Shown here one piece after another: positions 39,516 through 48,990 of a DNA stretch of 64,000 nt. The stretch lies in NCBI RefSeq assembly GCF_001639145.1, contig NZ_LROY01000001.1:2501-66500 (forward strand), written 5' to 3'. The notes beneath the pieces are model-generated. The model did no database searches and was not told the origin of the DNA. It saw only the letters and a list, made by a program, of their open reading frames with translations. This stretch comes from Microbulbifer sp. Q7 (GTDB lineage Bacteria > Pseudomonadota > Gammaproteobacteria > Pseudomonadales > Cellvibrionaceae). Numbering within the stretch: the stretch's first letter is position 1; the number at the start of each line of letters is the position of its first letter. Made by a program: the position numbers and the translations under genes.

Positions 39516-40532
39516 TCAAGCGGAGAACTGGACCACTAGCTCCGCGCTGCGCAAGCAGGCACTTTGGTGCTCCTCTACACCCTGTAGTACCGGCACCTGC
39601 TCGGCACATTCTGCCGCAGCGTGGGGACAGCGGGTGCGAAACACGCACCCGCTGGGAGGGTGAATCGGCGATGGCAGATCGCCCTCGAGCAATTGAATCT
39701 GCTTATTCTTTTCTTTTTTCGGGTCCGGAATCGGCACCGCGGACATCAATGCCTGGGTGTATGGGTGCCTGGGAGCCGCAAACAGCTTGTCTTTGGTACC
39801 TACTTCTACCGCATTGCCGAGGTACATCACGATCACACGGTCGGAAATATGCTTCACCACGGACAAATCGTGGGCAATAAAGATCAATGACAGGTTCATT
39901 TCCCGCTGCAACTGTTTTAGCAGGTTGACGACCTGGGCCTGTATCGACACGTCCAGTGCGGACACCGGCTCATCGCAGATGATCAGTTTGGGTTCGAGTA
40001 TCAGAGCACGGGCAATACCGATGCGCTGACACTGTCCACCGGAAAATTCGTGCGGGTAGCGATTGACCAGGTTGGGTAGCAGCCCCACCTTCTTCATCAT
40101 TGCCTGCACGCGTTCCGTGACATCCGCTTTGGGAATGTCTGGATGCAGGGTACGCAAAGGCTCCGCAATAATGTCGCCGATCGTCATACGCGGATTCAAG
40201 GAGGCCAGTGGGTCCTGAAAAATCATCTGGATATTTTTGCGAGTGGCACGCATGGATTTTTCATCCAGCGCCGCAAGATCCTGACCGAGCCACAGTACAC
40301 GACCATCGGTCACTTCGGTGAGTCCGATAATCGCCCGCGCAAGGGTGGATTTCCCGCAGCCGGACTCCCCGACAATGCCGAGTGTCTCTCCGGCAAACAG
40401 TTTCAGGTCAACGCCGTTCACGGCTTTAAGGCTCACCGGTTTTGTCCAAGGCCAGGCGTTTTCCCGTTTGATGGAGAAGTGGACTTTCAGGGACTGGACG
40501 TCCAATAACATTTCTTTTTCGGCATCTTGCAT
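39516..40532 (-). CDS. oppF: Oligopeptide ABC transporter ATP-binding protein OppF
   Basis: One of two ATPases powering peptide import. It has 338 residues. Walker A GESGCGKSTLAR, signature SGGQCQRIGIARAL, Walker B LIICDEP and the H-loop (IAHDLS) are present. The C-terminal oligopeptide-specific region contains cysteines (C in CVFRTRCPHA and further on) in the pattern that binds an Fe-S cluster in some DppD/OppD relatives. Its ATG overlaps the oppD stop by one base (TGATG). It is last of the oppABCDF operon. Confidence 0.94.
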   Translation of the reverse strand: MQDAEKEMLLDVQSLKVHFSIKRENAWPWTKPVSLKAVNGVDLKLFAGETLGIVGESGCGKSTLARAIIGLTEVTDGRVLWLGQDLAALDEKSMRATRKNIQMIFQDPLASLNPRMTIGDIIAEPLRTLHPDIPKADVTERVQAMMKKVGLLPNLVNRYPHEFSGGQCQRIGIARALILEPKLIICDEPVSALDVSIQAQVVNLLKQLQREMNLSLIFIAHDLSVVKHISDRVIVMYLGNAVEVGTKDKLFAAPRHPYTQALMSAVPIPDPKKEKNKQIQLLEGDLPSPIHPPSGCVFRTRCPHAAAECAEQVPVLQGVEEHQSACLRSAELVVQFSA

Positions 40533-41509
40533 CAGCTGGCCTCCAGAATTGCGGCAGGGTCGGCGTGACAGGCACGCATGCGCGTAGTGTCAAAGGCGGT
40601 CAGTACGGGTGCCTCTTGGCGGCAGCGTTCCTGCACGCGATGACAGCGTTCCTGAAACGGGCAGCCGGCAGGTAAATTCAGCAGGTTGGGCGGATTGCCC
40701 GGAATGGTGGGCAAGGCGCCCTCTTCCGCATCCAGCCTCGGGATGGCTTGCAGCAGGCCCTCACTGTAGGGATGGCTGGGACGGTAAAAAATATCGTCGG
40801 CACTACCATATTCCATGGTGCGTCCTGCATACATGACCAGCACCTTGTCACAGGCTCCGGCCACCACACCCAAGTCATGAGTGATCAAGATGATGGCAGT
40901 ATTGAAATCCCGTTTCAGCTCATTCAGCAGGGAGAGAATTTGTGCCTGGACGGTAACATCAAGTGCCGTGGTAGGTTCATCGGCAATTAAAAGTTCGGGG
41001 CGACACAACAATGCCATGGCGATCATGACGCGCTGGCGCATGCCACCGGAGAATTCGTGGGGATACATATTGAGACGTTTGTGCGCTTCGGGAATCTTGA
41101 CCGCATCCAGCATCTGCCTGGCCTCAACAAGAGCTTCTCGTTTGTTCATGCCCTTGTGCTTGATCAGAACCTCCGCTAATTGGTTTCCAACTTTCATGTA
41201 AGGGTTCAGAGAAGTCATCGGGTCCTGGAAGATCATTGCGATCTTTTCTGCGCGAATCTTGTTGAGTTCACGCTCGGGCAAACCCAGTATCTCCCGACCT
41301 TTAAAAATGGCACTGCCACTGACGATGCCGTTTTTGGCCAGAAGCCCCATCATGGCAAATACGGTCTGGGTCTTTCCTGAACCGGACTCTCCGACAATTC
41401 CGAGTGTTTCCCCTGCATCGAGGGAGAAGTTCAAATCATTGACGGCAGTGACGGCGCCCTCCGGTGTGGTGAACTCCACCCGGAGATCTTTGACGTTGAG
41501 TAAATTCAT
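40532..41509 (-). CDS. oppD: Oligopeptide ABC transporter ATP-binding protein OppD
   Basis: Second peptide-import ATPase, 325 residues from the ATG at 41509 (MNLLNVKDLRVEF), with AGAGG five bases upstream; a frame open to 41611 runs into oppC and is discarded. Walker A GESGSGKTQT, signature SGGMRQRVMIAMAL, Walker B LLIADEPTTALD. The C-terminal CPFQERCHRVQERC cysteine cluster is typical of the Opp/Dpp group. Neighbours oppC and oppF are tightly packed. Confidence 0.94.
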   Translation of the reverse strand: MNLLNVKDLRVEFTTPEGAVTAVNDLNFSLDAGETLGIVGESGSGKTQTVFAMMGLLAKNGIVSGSAIFKGREILGLPERELNKIRAEKIAMIFQDPMTSLNPYMKVGNQLAEVLIKHKGMNKREALVEARQMLDAVKIPEAHKRLNMYPHEFSGGMRQRVMIAMALLCRPELLIADEPTTALDVTVQAQILSLLNELKRDFNTAIILITHDLGVVAGACDKVLVMYAGRTMEYGSADDIFYRPSHPYSEGLLQAIPRLDAEEGALPTIPGNPPNLLNLPAGCPFQERCHRVQERCRQEAPVLTAFDTTRMRACHADPAAILEAS

Positions 41510-41519
41510 GGGCACCTCT

Positions 41520-42428
41520 CTAGCGATCTTTCGGGTCCAGCGCATCGCGCAGGCCGTCGCCGATAAAATTGAAACAGAACAAGGTGGTGACCATAAAAAT
41601 CGCAGGCACAATCAATTGCCAGAGCGCGATTTCCATGGTTTGAGCACCCTCGTTCATCAGTGAGCCCCAGGAAGTCATCGGCTCCTGCACACCCAGCCCG
41701 AGAAAGCTGAGGAAAGACTCGAACAGGATCATCTGCGGCACCAGCAGCGTGGCATACACCACTACGATCCCCAACACGTTGGGCACGATGTGCCGGGTAA
41801 TCATTGCCCATTTGGAAACACCGTAGACAGTCGCCGCTTCGACAAACTCCTTGCTTTTAATACTGAGTGTCTGGCCGCGCACGATCCGCGCCATATCCAA
41901 CCAGCTCACCGCACCAATGGCGATAAAAATCAGCAGAATATTGCGGCCAAAGAAGGTCACCAGCAGGATGACAAAAAACATAAACGGGAATGAGTAGAGA
42001 ATCTCCAGGGTACGCATCATAAAGCGGTCGGTGCGGCCGCCGACAAAGCCGGCGGTGGCGCCATACAGAGTGCCGATCAAGACGGCCACCAGTGCGCCCA
42101 TCACCCCAACCATCAGCGAGATACGCCCACCCATGGCGGTACGCACAAACAGGTCACGGCCGAGGGAGTCGGTGCCGAAATAGTGGCCCGAGGCCAGCGA
42201 AGGTGCCGCATGCATAGCACCCCAGTTCACTTCATCAAACGCAAACTGGCTCAGCACTGGGCCAAGAAATACGAATAACGTGACAAAGCCGAGAATGATC
42301 AGACTGGTCAGTGCCGCGCGGTTATTGAAAAAACGACGGCGGGCGTCGTCCCATAAACTGCGACCTTTCACTTCCAGCTGTGTAGAAAGATTTTCAACCG
42401 CTTCTCTATTGGCTGTAGTAGATAACAT
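41520..42428 (-). CDS. oppC: Oligopeptide ABC transporter permease OppC
   Basis: Inner-membrane permease of 302 residues with an N-terminal cytoplasmic extension, one early helix (about 41-60), and the permease core of five more. The FGTDSLGRDLFVR segment and the EAA loop (FVEAATVYGVSKWAMITRHIVPN) that contacts the ATPase are typical of OppC/DppC. It lies 15 bases from oppB and 10 from oppD. Confidence 0.94.
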   Translation of the reverse strand: MLSTTANREAVENLSTQLEVKGRSLWDDARRRFFNNRAALTSLIILGFVTLFVFLGPVLSQFAFDEVNWGAMHAAPSLASGHYFGTDSLGRDLFVRTAMGGRISLMVGVMGALVAVLIGTLYGATAGFVGGRTDRFMMRTLEILYSFPFMFFVILLVTFFGRNILLIFIAIGAVSWLDMARIVRGQTLSIKSKEFVEAATVYGVSKWAMITRHIVPNVLGIVVVYATLLVPQMILFESFLSFLGLGVQEPMTSWGSLMNEGAQTMEIALWQLIVPAIFMVTTLFCFNFIGDGLRDALDPKDR

Positions 42429-42443
42429 CTGGCAGGCCTCAGG

Positions 42444-43367
42444 TTACGCGTAGCGGATTTTGGGGTCGACCACGGCATACAGAATGTCGATGATTGCATT
42501 GAAAGTAATGGTGAGCGCGCCGACCAGGATGGTCAGGCCCAATACCATGGAGTAGTCGCGATTGAGGGCACCATTGACGAACAACTGGCCAATGCCGGGC
42601 AAACCAAAAATGGTTTCAATCACTACCGAGCCGGTAATGATGCCCACCAGCGCAGGGCCCAGATAAGACAGCACCGGAAGAATCGCTGGCCGCAGGGCAT
42701 GGCGCACAATGATATAGGGCATAGAGAGGCCCTTGGCCTTCGCAGTGCGAATAAAGTTGGAGTTCAGTACTTCAATCATGCTGCCACGCATGATGCGGGA
42801 GATCGACGCGATGTAGTAAAGGGACATCCCCAGCACAGGTAACACAACATACTGTGCGGCGCCATTGTGCCATCCGCCCGCGGGAAGCCATTCGAGCCAG
42901 ATGGCGAAGATCAACACCAGCAAAGGTGCCAGCACGAAGCTGGGAATGACCACCCCCGCCATGGCACTGGTCATGATCGTGTAGTCGAGCCAGGTATTCT
43001 GCCGGAGCGCAGCTATAGTACCGAAACAGACACCACAGGTGACCGCAACGATAAACGCAAAAAGGCCAATCTTGACCGAAACCGGCAAGGCCTGGGCGAC
43101 CAGCTCATTCACGCTGTAATCTTTGTATTTAAAGGATGGCCCCAGGTCGCCCTGTAACAGGCTGCCGAGATAATTGAAATACTGCTGGTAGACCGGCTTG
43201 TCGAAGCCGTATTTTGCCTCGATGTTCGCCATGACTTCCGGCGTCATGGTTATTTCGGCAGAAAACGGGTTACCGGGCGCAAAGCGCATCAGGAAAAAGG
43301 AGACCGTGATCAGAATAAACAGTGTGGGAATGGCTTCCAGCACACGTTTGGCGATAAATCTCAGCAT
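42444..43367 (-). CDS. oppB: Oligopeptide ABC transporter permease OppB
   Basis: Partner permease of 307 residues with six helices. The N-terminal LRFIAKRVLEAIPTLFILITVSFFLMR matches OppB, and the EAA loop reads FIRTAKAKGLSMPYIIVRHALRPA. It follows oppA after about 105 bases and precedes oppC. Confidence 0.94.
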   Translation of the reverse strand: MLRFIAKRVLEAIPTLFILITVSFFLMRFAPGNPFSAEITMTPEVMANIEAKYGFDKPVYQQYFNYLGSLLQGDLGPSFKYKDYSVNELVAQALPVSVKIGLFAFIVAVTCGVCFGTIAALRQNTWLDYTIMTSAMAGVVIPSFVLAPLLVLIFAIWLEWLPAGGWHNGAAQYVVLPVLGMSLYYIASISRIMRGSMIEVLNSNFIRTAKAKGLSMPYIIVRHALRPAILPVLSYLGPALVGIITGSVVIETIFGLPGIGQLFVNGALNRDYSMVLGLTILVGALTITFNAIIDILYAVVDPKIRYA

Positions 43368-43472
43368 ATAGAATTTCTTTTTATCGTTTTGTTAGCAACT
43401 TACTTGTTCTGAAACGCTTCCATACCTTTGTATAAACTACCCGGAGCCTCGTGTAAGGCGCCGGGTTAACGG

Positions 43473-45149
43473 TTAATGTTCGATGATCCACATATCTTTG
43501 GAATAATAATTATCCAGCGGATCAGCGGCATAGCCGCCCACGTGGGGTTTGACCATATGCTGGATTACATACTGATAAATCGGTGCGATCGGCATATCCT
43601 CAGCGAGAATTTCTTCGGCCTGGGCGTAATACTCCGCACGCTTGGTGATATCCATTTCTTGCGAACTTTTCGCCAGCAGCGCGTCGTACATGGGATTGCT
43701 GTACTTGGCATAGTTGCTCCCGCCATCGGTCAACAGCAACTTCAGCATGGTGGACGGCTCATTGTAATCACCAATCCAGCCGGCGCGGGCAATATCGAAA
43801 TCGGTATTGGCGCGGGTGGAGAGGTAGGTTTTCCACTCCTGGTTTTCCAGAGTGACATCCACGTGCTGCAGATTCTGTTTCCACATCGCGCTAATCGCGA
43901 CCGCCACTTTCTTGTGGTTGTCGTTGGTGTTGTAGAGGATGCTGAACTTGAGCGGGTTCTGCGCGTTGTAGCCCGCTTCGGCGAGCAACTCTCTGGCTTT
44001 GGCCGCGCGGTCTTGCTGGCTCTTCTGGCTCCAGGCCGTCGGCGGAGCATCGAAGCCCTTGACCACTGCAGGTGTCAGGTGGAATGCAGGCTCCTCGCCA
44101 CGCCCCATGACCTTGTATGCCATGATTTCGCGGTCGATGGCGTAGGCCAATGCCTTGCGCACACGCGCGTCGTCAAACGGTGCCTTGGTATTATTGAACT
44201 CGTAGTAGTAGGTGCCGATAAAGGGCGTGGTTTTAACTTCATCCGGACGCTCTTTTTTCAGGCGGCTGATGTGTTCGATAGGAATCGAGTAAGCAAAATC
44301 TATTTCACCCGCTTCGTAGCGTTTCAATTCTGCATTGGGCGATGCGATCGGCAGGTTGCGCACTTTCTGCAGTTTTACGTTGGCCGCATCCCAGTAGAGA
44401 TCATTCTTTACATACTCGATACGTTCATTTACGACCCACTCGGTCAGTTTGAAGGCGCCGTTGCCGACGAAATTCCCAACCCGGGTCCACTGATCGCCAT
44501 ACTGCTCAACCGTGTCTTTGTGCACCGGTGAAGTGGAGGAGTGAACCAGCATGGAGACAAAGTAAGGCACCGGCACTTCGAGGGAGACCTTGAGGGTATG
44601 CGTATCCACTGCCTCAACACCGAGGTTTTCCGGAGGCTGCTTGCCCTCGCTAATATCTTGCGCATTCGCTACTTTGCCGGCGGCGAGGTACCAGGCGTAT
44701 TTTGAGGCTGTAGCCGGATCCACCAGTCGGCGCCAGGAGTAGACGAAATCCTGGGCGGTGACCGGGTCACCATTGCTCCACTTGGCGTCTTCGCGCAAGT
44801 TGAAAATATACGTCTGGTTGTCGGTTGTCTGCCAGCTTTCCGCAACCGCAGGGCGAACCCCACCGTCTGGTGCGGCAATAACCAGCGTCTCCAGCAGATC
44901 GCGCAGCAACGCGGATTCTATGTTCCCGGAAATTTTGTGCGGATCCAGGGATTCCGGCTCCGAGCCACCGCCCCGAACCAGGGTCTGGTCTGCGGCAAGC
45001 CTGGTTGGGTCCAGCTTCACTGCGGGGGTGCTGGACTCCGCAGCGGGCTCTGAGGGTCCCCCACACCCGGCAAGTGCGAATAAGGCTGTCAGTACAGGTC
45101 CCAAATACCAGGTACGGCGAAGGTTAGAAGATTGGTTGCGTCGCATCAT
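43473..45149 (-). CDS. oppA: Peptide-binding lipoprotein OppA
   Basis: Solute-binding protein of the SBP_bac_5 family that captures peptides in the periplasm. It has 558 residues with a lipoprotein signal ending LFALAGC, so it is lipid-anchored, unlike soluble E. coli OppA. Family signatures include RGGGSEPESLDPHKISG at the N-terminus and the AYAIDREIMAYKVM region. First gene of oppABCDF; the 550-base region upstream should hold its promoter. Confidence 0.93.
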   Translation of the reverse strand: MMRRNQSSNLRRTWYLGPVLTALFALAGCGGPSEPAAESSTPAVKLDPTRLAADQTLVRGGGSEPESLDPHKISGNIESALLRDLLETLVIAAPDGGVRPAVAESWQTTDNQTYIFNLREDAKWSNGDPVTAQDFVYSWRRLVDPATASKYAWYLAAGKVANAQDISEGKQPPENLGVEAVDTHTLKVSLEVPVPYFVSMLVHSSTSPVHKDTVEQYGDQWTRVGNFVGNGAFKLTEWVVNERIEYVKNDLYWDAANVKLQKVRNLPIASPNAELKRYEAGEIDFAYSIPIEHISRLKKERPDEVKTTPFIGTYYYEFNNTKAPFDDARVRKALAYAIDREIMAYKVMGRGEEPAFHLTPAVVKGFDAPPTAWSQKSQQDRAAKARELLAEAGYNAQNPLKFSILYNTNDNHKKVAVAISAMWKQNLQHVDVTLENQEWKTYLSTRANTDFDIARAGWIGDYNEPSTMLKLLLTDGGSNYAKYSNPMYDALLAKSSQEMDITKRAEYYAQAEEILAEDMPIAPIYQYVIQHMVKPHVGGYAADPLDNYYSKDMWIIEH

Positions 45150-45699
45150 TTATTTCTCGTTCTTGTGGAACTTCATTTATTGTTTGCTTGGCCCTGTTGG
45201 CGATCAGCCCGCAGGTTAGAACTTATACAGCATTGGCCGCGAAAAGTTCTGTTCAGGCGCCGGAGGCCACCTGAGAAGTGACAGTGATGCAAAAATACTG
45301 CCATACAACTGTGAGCCATCTCTGGGGTGCTCACACCGATACTTCATCGAATAAATCGAATAAGCAGAACCGGTCGTTCATTCTCGCGCACCCTCATACT
45401 AGCAGCCTCCTTGAATATTTGGCTGTAGCGTGGGAAAGGCCCAGGTCGACCGGGCGTGTGCAGATCGGCTAGCAGAGGCCCGCTACCATTTATGGCAGAA
45501 ACCCGCCAAGCACGGCAGGAAAGAAGTTTCCGCAAACACCAATGCCCCGTATCGGGCACGGGGCGCGGCATTTACCGCAAACCGCCCAAGACTTGCTCTA
45601 CCCTGAGCCTGGCTGGTCGCTCATAAAAAAACCGGGCACGAAGCCCGGTTTTTCAGTAGCGAGGGACTGGCGCCCCTGCGCGATGTTTCAGGTGATCAC
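45150..45699. other. Intergenic region upstream of oppA, with inverted repeats
   Basis: 550 bases without a convincing gene. TGTGAGC at 45310-45316 and GCTCACA at 45329-45335 form a 7-bp inverted repeat that could be an operator for opp. GCCCCGT-ATCGGGC-ACGGGGC at 45544-45564 is a short hairpin. A strong terminator for the M3 peptidase gene lies at 45625-45653. The region is AT-richer than the core genes. No repeat of the R1-R9 family is seen. Confidence 0.5.
45625..45653 (-). terminator. Terminator of the M3 peptidase gene
   Basis: ACCGGGC-ACGAA-GCCCGGT with, in the minus direction, a seven-base T-run. It lies 46 bases after the peptidase stop. Confidence 0.9.
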
Positions 45700-47892
45700 T
45701 TACTGACCACCGGCAACCGGCTGCAGACCGCGGCGGATCAGCAGCGCGTCGGTGGTCGGCTCCTTGCCGCGGAATTTGACGTACGACTCCATAGGTGCGC
45801 GGGAGTTGCCCACCTCCAGGATATTCTTGCGATACAGCGCGCCGTTTTCCCGGGTCAGTCCGCCGCGATCGCGCAGGTAGGCAAAGGCGTCTGCAGCGAG
45901 GATTTCACTCCACATGTAGGCGTAGTAGCTGGCCGAGTAGCCGCCGCCAATGGAGTGGGCAAAGTAGGTGGATTTGTAACGCGGTGGCACCGCGGCCAGG
46001 TCCACCCCATGCTTCGCCAGCGCCCTGGCTTCAAACTGCTCGACATCCTGCGGCTCCGCATCCGCCGGCAGGGAGTGCCACTCCATATCCAGCAATGCCG
46101 CAGACATGTATTCCAGGGTATCGAAGCCCATATTGAAATTTTTCGCCTTCAGCACTTTTGCCAGCAGCGCTTCGGGAATGGCCTCGCCGGTCTTGTAGTG
46201 GTAGGCGTAATTTGCCAGCACTTCCGGATGGCTCGCCCAGTCTTCCTCGAAGGTTGACGGGAACTCGACAAAGTCGCGCGAGACGGCGGTGCCCGCAAGG
46301 CTCGGGTAGTGAACCTGCGAAAGCATGCCGTGCAGGCCGTGTCCCAGCTCGTGGAACATGGTGGTGACATGGTCGAAGCTCACCAGCGTCGGCTCGCCTT
46401 CCGGGCCTTTGGGAATGTTCATCACATTCACTACCACCGGCTTTTGCTCCAGCAGGTGCGACTGCCCGACAAAAGAGTTCATCCAGGCACCACCGCGCTT
46501 GCCCTCGCGCGCGAAATAATCGGCATAAAAAATCGCGAGACTCTCACCATCGTGATCAAACAGCTCGAAGGCCTGAACATCCGGGTGGTATACCGGCAGG
46601 TCCGGGCGGGGCTTGAAGGTGATGCCGTACAGGCGGTTCATGGTGTAGAACAGACCATCTTTCAGCACCAGGTTGAACTCGAAGTATTCGCGTACCTCGC
46701 TTTCGTTCAGGTCGTATTTTTCCTGGCGCACTTTCTCCGCGTAGTAGGCCCAGTCCCAGGGTTGCACCGCGAACTCACCGCCCTCGCGCTCAATCATGGC
46801 CTGAATATCAGCCTGTTCGGCCTGGGTGTTTTTCACCACCGCCGGCACCATGGAACTGAGCATGTTGAGGACGTTTTCCGGTTTCTCCGCCATGGTGCCG
46901 GTCAACCGGTACTCTGCCCAGTTGCCGTAACCCAACAGATCGGCTTTTTCCGCGCGAATCTGCACCAGGCGTTTGACCAGCGGCCGGTTATCCAGCTCGC
47001 CCGAGGTTCCGCGGTACGCGGAGGCTTCCCAGACGCGCTGACGCAGCGCGCGGTTATTCAAAGAGGCCAGTATCGGCTGGCGGGTGGTATTGGTGATGCT
47101 GATCAGGTACTTGCCTGCATGACCGGCGCTGTTGGCGGCCTCTGCGGCAGCCTTGACCTGGCTTTCCGACAGGCCATCCAGCTCACGCTCGTCATCGACG
47201 ATCACCGCAATATCCTTACTCAGCTTCAGCAGATTCTGGCTGAACTGGGTGGCGAGCTTGGAGTGCTCTTCATTCAATGCCCGCAGGGTGGCTTTCTGCT
47301 CCGCAGACAGCTTGGCACCGGCTTTTACGAACTTGTCGTAATACTCTTCCAGCAGGCGCGCGGATTCCGCATCCAGTTCTTGCGCAACCCGCTGCTTGTA
47401 CAGAGCCTCCACGCGGGCAAACAGGTCGGCATTCAGGTAGATGCTGTCGGAGTGCGCCGCCAGTTTCGGCGCCAGCTGGCTTTGCAGCGCCCGGCGGGCT
47501 TCGTTGCTATCACTACCAACCAGGTTGAAGAAGACGCTGGAAACCCGGGTCAGCAGAGCACCTGCCTGCTCCATCGCCACAACGGTGTTGTTGAAGCTGG
47601 CCGGCTCAGGATTGCTGGCGATCGCCTCGATTTCCTGCAGATGCTCGCGCATACCCTGCTCGAACGCGGGCGCAAAGTGGCTGTCCTTGATCTTCCCGAA
47701 GTCCGGCGCCTGATACTGGAGGAGACTCGGCTGCAACAGCGGGTTGTCCTGCCCTGCGGCGGTGTTCAGATCCGTCGCGGCCTGGGTATTTTCAACCGCG
47801 GCAGACGTTTCAGACTGGTTCGCGTCGGGCTTGGGCGCCTCGGAACAGGCAGCCACAGCCAAAATGGCAACCGCGAGCAGGGATTTACGCAT
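45700..47892 (-). CDS. Exported M3-family metallopeptidase lipoprotein (Dcp-like)
   Basis: Zinc oligopeptidase related to Dcp/OpdA, 730 residues from the ATG at 47892, where GGAG lies six bases upstream; the frame is open to 48183 but that part is not peptidase-like. The N-terminus is a lipoprotein signal (SLLAVAILAVAAC), so the enzyme acts in the envelope, whereas E. coli Dcp and OpdA are not lipoproteins. The zinc motif HELGHGLH and downstream glutamate region match M3. Next to the peptide importer, it could trim peptides before uptake; that is inference. Confidence 0.92.
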   Translation of the reverse strand: MRKSLLAVAILAVAACSEAPKPDANQSETSAAVENTQAATDLNTAAGQDNPLLQPSLLQYQAPDFGKIKDSHFAPAFEQGMREHLQEIEAIASNPEPASFNNTVVAMEQAGALLTRVSSVFFNLVGSDSNEARRALQSQLAPKLAAHSDSIYLNADLFARVEALYKQRVAQELDAESARLLEEYYDKFVKAGAKLSAEQKATLRALNEEHSKLATQFSQNLLKLSKDIAVIVDDERELDGLSESQVKAAAEAANSAGHAGKYLISITNTTRQPILASLNNRALRQRVWEASAYRGTSGELDNRPLVKRLVQIRAEKADLLGYGNWAEYRLTGTMAEKPENVLNMLSSMVPAVVKNTQAEQADIQAMIEREGGEFAVQPWDWAYYAEKVRQEKYDLNESEVREYFEFNLVLKDGLFYTMNRLYGITFKPRPDLPVYHPDVQAFELFDHDGESLAIFYADYFAREGKRGGAWMNSFVGQSHLLEQKPVVVNVMNIPKGPEGEPTLVSFDHVTTMFHELGHGLHGMLSQVHYPSLAGTAVSRDFVEFPSTFEEDWASHPEVLANYAYHYKTGEAIPEALLAKVLKAKNFNMGFDTLEYMSAALLDMEWHSLPADAEPQDVEQFEARALAKHGVDLAAVPPRYKSTYFAHSIGGGYSASYYAYMWSEILAADAFAYLRDRGGLTRENGALYRKNILEVGNSRAPMESYVKFRGKEPTTDALLIRRGLQPVAGGQ

Positions 47893-48129
47893 TTCATTCT
47901 CCGGTGTGTATTTCTGGTACCGATGCCAGGCACCTGCGCCATGCGCAGGCTTACCCGCAAGGACAGCCACGACAGTAAAGCAACCTGCCCCACTGAAAGT
48001 GACTAACGTGACAATACACCATTTCGAGCCTGACCAGAAATTCACCACCTTGCGTTTTAACCCGCACAGGCCACCATTCGTCCCGTCAACGGCCCCGAAG
48101 GCCACCGCCGCCTGAACAACACAGCGCAT

Positions 48130-48157
48130 AAAAAAACCGGGCAAATTGCCCGGTTTT
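48130..48157 (-). terminator. Terminator after trpC
   Basis: ACCGGGC-AAATT-GCCCGGT with a T-run in the minus direction, 35 bases past the trpC stop. It ends the trpEGDC-containing transcript. Confidence 0.88.
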
Positions 48158-48191
48158 CCAGTACTTCCGTTATTACCTTCCAATAACTGGC

Positions 48192-48986
48192 CTAGTTGAA
48201 CAGCTCCATCAGACGGCGACCCGGCTCCGGGTCACGCATAAAGGCTTCCCCCACCAGAAAGGTATCCACATTGTGACCACGCATGGCCGCAACGTCATCC
48301 GTGGTATGGATACCGCTTTCGGTCACCACGATACGATCGTCGGGAATCAGGTCCAGTAGCTTGAATGTGGTTTCCAGCTGCACCTCGAAGTTGTGCAGGT
48401 TGCGGTTGTTGATGCCGATCAGGCGATTGGGCAACTTCAGGGCCCGCTCCAGCTCCTCGCGATCATGCACTTCCACCAGCACATCCAGCCCCAGCTCCAG
48501 CGCCAGATCATTCAGGCTCGTCAACTGCGCGTCGTCCAGGCAGGCGGCGATCAGCAGAATGCAGTCGGCACCGATGGCCCGCGCCTCGTACACCTGATAC
48601 GGATCGACAATAAAATCCTTGCGGATGACCGGCAGGCGCACCGCGTTGCGCGCCTGCTGCAGGTATTCATCGGCGCCCTGGAAAAAGTCCACATCGGTCA
48701 GCACCGACAGACAGGCGGCACCGCCCTTTTCATAGCTGGTGGCAATTTCAGCGGGAATGAAGTCTTCGCGGATCACCCCCTTGCTGGGGGAGGCCTTTTT
48801 GATTTCGGCGATGACCGCCGCTTCGCCGGCGTTGCGCTTGGCCTCGATGGCCTTCACAAAACCACGGCACGGTGGCTGCTTGAGCGCGCGCTGTTGCATC
48901 TCATCCTGACTGACCAGCTGCTTGCGCTCGGCCACTTCTTCCCATTTGCGCGCGACGATGGTCTTCAGAATTGTTGGGGTACTCAT
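48192..48986 (-). CDS. trpC: Indole-3-glycerol phosphate synthase
   Basis: Closes the indole ring in tryptophan synthesis. It has 264 residues, a single-function TrpC as in Pseudomonas (no fused TrpF). [39 protein letters not shown] and IGINNRNL are the conserved active-site strands. It starts four bases after the trpD stop. Confidence 0.98.
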   Translation of the reverse strand: MSTPTILKTIVARKWEEVAERKQLVSQDEMQQRALKQPPCRGFVKAIEAKRNAGEAAVIAEIKKASPSKGVIREDFIPAEIATSYEKGGAACLSVLTDVDFFQGADEYLQQARNAVRLPVIRKDFIVDPYQVYEARAIGADCILLIAACLDDAQLTSLNDLALELGLDVLVEVHDREELERALKLPNRLIGINNRNLHNFEVQLETTFKLLDLIPDDRIVVTESGIHTTDDVAAMRGHNVDTFLVGEAFMRDPEPGRRLMELFN

Positions 48987-48990
48987 TACT

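Noticed and set aside
46309..48006. 565-codon open frame on the plus strand
   Set aside because: Antisense to the M3 peptidase gene, whose HELGH motif and signal peptide are clear.
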